A DNA stretch of 64,000 bases, from assembly GCF_002532535.1 (NCBI RefSeq), contig NZ_NQWI01000004.1, positions 35,628-99,627 on the forward strand. The letters run 5' to 3'. The notes below the pieces were generated by a model. The model saw only the letters and a list, made by a program, of their open reading frames with translations. It had not been told where the DNA came from and did no database searches. The translations under genes and the position numbers were made by a program. Each line of letters begins with the position of its first letter. Within the stretch, counting starts at the first letter, position 1. The DNA is from Candidatus Viridilinea mediisalina. GTDB lineage: Bacteria; Chloroflexota; Chloroflexia; Chloroflexales; Chloroflexaceae. Below, in pieces: positions 61,285-64,000 of the stretch.

Positions 61285-62565
61285 CTAGCGTTTAATCAAG
61301 CGTGAGAAGAGTCCACCGCTCTTCTGAGGCGGCTCAGGGGCAGCAGCGGCACCAGGGGCCGCCGCTGCTTGGCCCTTATCGGTAGCCGTGAGGTCGCGTG
61401 CCAACGTATTCACATCGCGGGAAATCTGGTGGGTTGGTTTCCCAATCACCAGTGGTACCCCTTGATTGATCGAAAAGGTGACATCCTGAGCCGCATCGCC
61501 AATCTGGAGTACAACTTTGCGCTGAATGTTCTTCTCTACATCTTCGGCACGGATGCCGGTACGATTACTCGCCTTATTGAGAACCAGCATCACCTTTTCG
61601 TGGGGATATTCCAGCAGATCGGCAACCTCTAGGAAGAGCTTAATATTCCGAATGCAGTGCATCTCCAAGGTCATCAGGGTGACAATGCGTGAGGCGAGAT
61701 CGAGTACGGCCAGGGAGCGATCCTGAAACGAGGCGGGGGTATCAACCACCACATACTCAAACTCTTGGCGCAGCGCTTCAAGGATAGCCCGCAGGTGATC
61801 GGAGCTAACCAACTCACCGCGCTGCGGGTCAGGCGGGGCTAGGAGTACCTTCACCTGGGAAGTATGGGTCACCAAGACATCATTGAGCAGATCGCGGTCG
61901 AGCTCATCAACCCGTTGCGCCAAATCAATAATCGTCTTATCGGAGCGCAGGTTCAAGATGACACTGAGGTCACCAAAGACCACATTACCGTCAACGAGCG
62001 CCACCTTCTTGTTGGTCTGTTGGCGAATCGCCACGGCAAGGTTCGCAGCAACCGAAGAGGTACCAACACCACCTTTAGGGCTAAAGACGGCAATAATCCG
62101 GCCTTCGGCACCACCATCGCCCCCGCTGCCACCAGGCGCACCAGCGCCACCCGCCGGGGCGGACGAGACCTTGGGGCGCGACGCGGCCAGCTTATGGACA
62201 TGGCGAATGGATTTATAGAGATCATCGGCACTAATCGGCTTCGTAAGGAACTCGCGTGCCCCGGCCAACATTGCACGGCGCAGGTAATCGGTTTCACCCT
62301 GCACACTCATGATGATAACCTGCACCCCGGGGTCTTGGCTCATGATCGCTTCAGTCGCCGCAATGCCGTCCATATCCGGCATATTGATGTCCATGAGAAT
62401 AACATCAGGGCGTTGTTTCTGGGCCAGGGCCACCGCTTCGCGCCCCGTCCCAGCCTTGGCGATCACTTCGATATCTTTCTCGAAGAAGAGCAATTTTTCA
62501 AGCTGATCCCGCGTGTCAACAATATCATCCACGATCATCACGCGGATCTTCTCGGCCTCACTCAT
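61285..62565 (-). CDS. cpaE: CpaE/TadZ-like ATPase with N-terminal receiver domain
   Basis: A 426-residue protein. Residues 1-125 form a true receiver (IVDDIVDTRDQLEKLL, phospho-Asp in VILMDINMPDMDG, Lys in LTKPIS), a Gly-rich linker follows (about 135-155), then a MinD/ParA-type ATPase with the deviant Walker A FSPKGGVGTSS (about 160-170), DGNVVFGDLSVIL and VVVDTPAS. TadZ-type proteins place the pilus at the cell pole; an intact phospho-Asp suggests phosphorylation control. Confidence 0.93.
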   Translation of the reverse strand: MSEAEKIRVMIVDDIVDTRDQLEKLLFFEKDIEVIAKAGTGREAVALAQKQRPDVILMDINMPDMDGIAATEAIMSQDPGVQVIIMSVQGETDYLRRAMLAGAREFLTKPISADDLYKSIRHVHKLAASRPKVSSAPAGGAGAPGGSGGDGGAEGRIIAVFSPKGGVGTSSVAANLAVAIRQQTNKKVALVDGNVVFGDLSVILNLRSDKTIIDLAQRVDELDRDLLNDVLVTHTSQVKVLLAPPDPQRGELVSSDHLRAILEALRQEFEYVVVDTPASFQDRSLAVLDLASRIVTLMTLEMHCIRNIKLFLEVADLLEYPHEKVMLVLNKASNRTGIRAEDVEKNIQRKVVLQIGDAAQDVTFSINQGVPLVIGKPTHQISRDVNTLARDLTATDKGQAAAAPGAAAAPEPPQKSGGLFSRLIKR

Positions 62566-62582
62566 GGCGGGTTCCTTTACAC

Positions 62583-63623
62583 TTACGGTACACGAGTCGG
62601 GGCGGGCGTGCGCGTCGGCACCGGGGTCAACTGCTCATCGGGGCTAACAACGTAGAAGGGGGGCGGTTCGGGCAAAGGCAGCGCAAACTCATCCATCAAG
62701 AGATCCAAAGAAGCGCCAATAGTCGGCTCAAAGTCGGTATCGCCAGCACCACGGAGTACCAAGACGATGCGCGCATCGGAGGTTTGGGCAAACTCGAGCA
62801 ACTCAGCCTCTTGGGCATTGAGCGCGAGCAGCACCGTCCATGTGCCTTGGGTAATCGTACCTCCGGCTGCCTCCAGATCAGCACCTGGGCCAATCACGGC
62901 GCCACTATCATCAACCTGCACCCCACCGCCAGCAGCTTGGCCCTCCGGCGTAGGATCAACCGTCACCGGCGGACGCAGGATTTGGAGTACCTGAGCACCC
63001 TGCACGATGGTTTTGGTGCTTACCATCAACTGAGTATCAAATGCCGCCTGGGGGGGCATCTGCATCTCAGGTGGCGCATCGGGATCGCGGGGCACCACCC
63101 GTGAGATCGTGCGCGGCACGACAAAGGTGACAACCACATCTACAAAGTCATTCTCTTTCACCTGATTCGCCACCCCGGTTAGGTTATTCACCACCAAGGG
63201 ATAGGCTTTATGACGCGGGCGGTTGCCTTCGGCAGGCGGAATGCGCTGCGCCAAGCCCGGCTCAGTGAGGTTACTTTGCAGAATAGGATCACCTGGCCCA
63301 ACCGGTTGCAGCAGGATCATCCCCTGCACATCAAGCACACTTTGCACATTACGGTCAGCATTAAAGAGGTTGTGATCGATCTCATCAAGACGTAGCAAAG
63401 AGACCGTATCAGTAATAATCACCCCAGCAGCAATAGGGGCACGGGCGACCACAATCTCCACCCCCGGTATCTCAGTTGGTTCAGCGGCAAGCTCTGCTAG
63501 ATCAAAATCCCCCGGCTCAAGTGGGCTTATCCCACCTGATGTTTGCATGAAGAGGAAGAGGCCACCTGCTCCGACGATGAGGATGAGGCCAATCAACAAA
63601 ATAAGGATTCCACCGCGTCGCAT
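62583..63623 (-). CDS. cpaB: Flp pilus assembly protein CpaB/RcpC
   Basis: A 346-residue periplasmic-facing protein with one N-terminal membrane helix (about 6-27), a SAF domain (about 52-125: VEIVVARAPIAAGVIITDTV) and an RcpC-like domain (TGVANQVKENDFVDVVVTFV) with a long repeat-free tail. It stabilises the Tad pilus channel. First gene of the operon; an extended -10 promoter is 65 bases upstream. No pilin or prepilin peptidase gene is in the window. Confidence 0.93.
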   Translation of the reverse strand: MRRGGILILLIGLILIVGAGGLFLFMQTSGGISPLEPGDFDLAELAAEPTEIPGVEIVVARAPIAAGVIITDTVSLLRLDEIDHNLFNADRNVQSVLDVQGMILLQPVGPGDPILQSNLTEPGLAQRIPPAEGNRPRHKAYPLVVNNLTGVANQVKENDFVDVVVTFVVPRTISRVVPRDPDAPPEMQMPPQAAFDTQLMVSTKTIVQGAQVLQILRPPVTVDPTPEGQAAGGGVQVDDSGAVIGPGADLEAAGGTITQGTWTVLLALNAQEAELLEFAQTSDARIVLVLRGAGDTDFEPTIGASLDLLMDEFALPLPEPPPFYVVSPDEQLTPVPTRTPAPTRVP

Positions 63624-63687
63624 AAAGCAACTTCCTTCCTATCAGCAGCGGACGCAGCGCCATGTTGAGCCCGCGAGAGGTAGAACT

Positions 63688-63696
63688 ATTATAGCA
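63688..63696 (-). promoter_or_regulatory. Extended -10 promoter of the tad operon
   Basis: TGCTATAAT on the minus strand. The -35 region would lie at the very edge of the 42-bp tandem array (from 63710), so array length could affect promoter strength. Confidence 0.55.
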
Positions 63697-63709
63697 CAGG
63701 CTGTTTACC

Positions 63710-64000
63710 AAAAGCGGTGGCGCACCGCGTGGCTTCGACAGGCTCAGCCAGCGGTGCGGCGGCGCACTGCGTGGCTTCGACAGGCTCAGCCAGCGGTGCG
63801 GTGGCGCACCGCGTGGCTTCGACAGGCTCAGCCAGCGGTGCGGCGGCGCACCGCGTGGCTTCGACAGGCTCAGCCAGCGGTGCGGTGGCGCACCGCGTGG
63901 CTTCGTCAGGCTCAGCCAGCGGTGCGGTGGCGCACCGCGTGGCTTCGACAGGCTCAGCCAGCGGTGCGGCGGCGCACTGCGTGGCTTCGACAGGCTCAGC
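63710..64000. repeat. 42-bp tandem array running off the window
   Basis: About seven units of exactly 42 bp, with GGCTTCGACAGGCTCAGCC at 63731, 63773, 63815, 63857, 63899 (GTC variant), 63941 and 63983. Units alternate between GGCGGCGCACC/ACTGC and GGTGGCGCACCGC forms. The core is also found in the nested palindrome at 34519-34645. Confidence 0.93.

Overview
The window (about 57% GC, 64 kb) looks like chromosomal DNA of a Chloroflexota bacterium, probably class Chloroflexia. Pointers are Uma2 and DUF4058 proteins, a secreted glycosidase-like protein ending in YLPLVSR, an L,D-transpeptidase with FPxTGHxL repeats, bactofilin, menaquinone genes and a Tad pilus cluster. No rRNA, tRNA, CRISPR or photosynthesis gene was seen, so the assignment rests on gene style and stays an inference. 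Layout: 1-6.8 kb PP2C phosphatase, a HigBA-like toxin-antitoxin pair, mutL, a MacB/FtsX-type permease and a GNAT acetyltransferase. 6.9-14.1 kb: glycosidase-like secreted protein, menH and menB, a GIDE-domain membrane protein and two ABC ATPases without a permease. 14.2-16.1 kb: an AT-rich island with a class-beta DNA methyltransferase and a NotI-family restriction endonuclease. 16.3-26.5 kb: two SDR enzymes, lpd, ferrochelatase, L,D-transpeptidase, histidine kinase, Uma2, a DivIC/FtsB-like protein and bactofilin. 26.8-34.4 kb: glycosyltransferase, DUF4058, class-III aminotransferase, Ppx/GppA, an orphan CcrM-like methyltransferase and a thioredoxin-like ferredoxin. 34.6-42.4 kb: DEAD-box helicase, a four-domain GGDEF response regulator, a zincin, a bPH2/SHOCT membrane protein and recO. 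42.8-47.7 kb: a minus-strand run of receiver protein, RNase Z-like, NarL-type regulator, ybeY, NUDIX and ppa, then a plus-strand epimerase. 47.7-55.5 kb: an unusual histidine-box/receiver/GAF/alpha-beta-hydrolase fusion, DUF1405, a HEPN/MNT pair, an acyltransferase, a diguanylate cyclase, an ABC-F protein and rpmG (L33). 55.5-63.6 kb: cpaB-cpaE-tadA-tadB-tadC, then DUF192 and a membrane glycosyltransferase-like gene. The second strong theme is the intergenic DNA, which is crowded with several distinct repeat families: (a) perfect hairpins with the conserved core GGCGGCTTCGCCGCC whose outer arms differ from copy to copy yet always pair; (b) a roughly 108-bp element with imperfect inverted ends and an internal run of 7-bp repeats; (c) 8-bp tandem arrays of GCGAGGAC/TTCGCCTC type, one bounded by inverted repeats; (d) a 58-bp tandem array related to a 100-bp inverted-repeat element; (e) a 42-bp tandem array running off the right end and sharing its core with a nested palindrome at 34.5 kb; (f) short hairpins centred on AACCAnGTT; (g) CACAGAG repeats and purine/pyrimidine inverted repeats. 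Several elements touch start codons or promoter-like boxes, so they may shape expression. Many promoters seem to be of extended -10 type (TGnTATAAT), and two genes have the -10 box so close to ATG that leaderless mRNA is likely. Functionally the window mixes housekeeping (repair, ribosome maturation, menaquinone, heme) with dense signalling: two REC-GGDEF proteins, a histidine kinase, a NarL regulator, a receiver-CpaE and the hybrid hydrolase.
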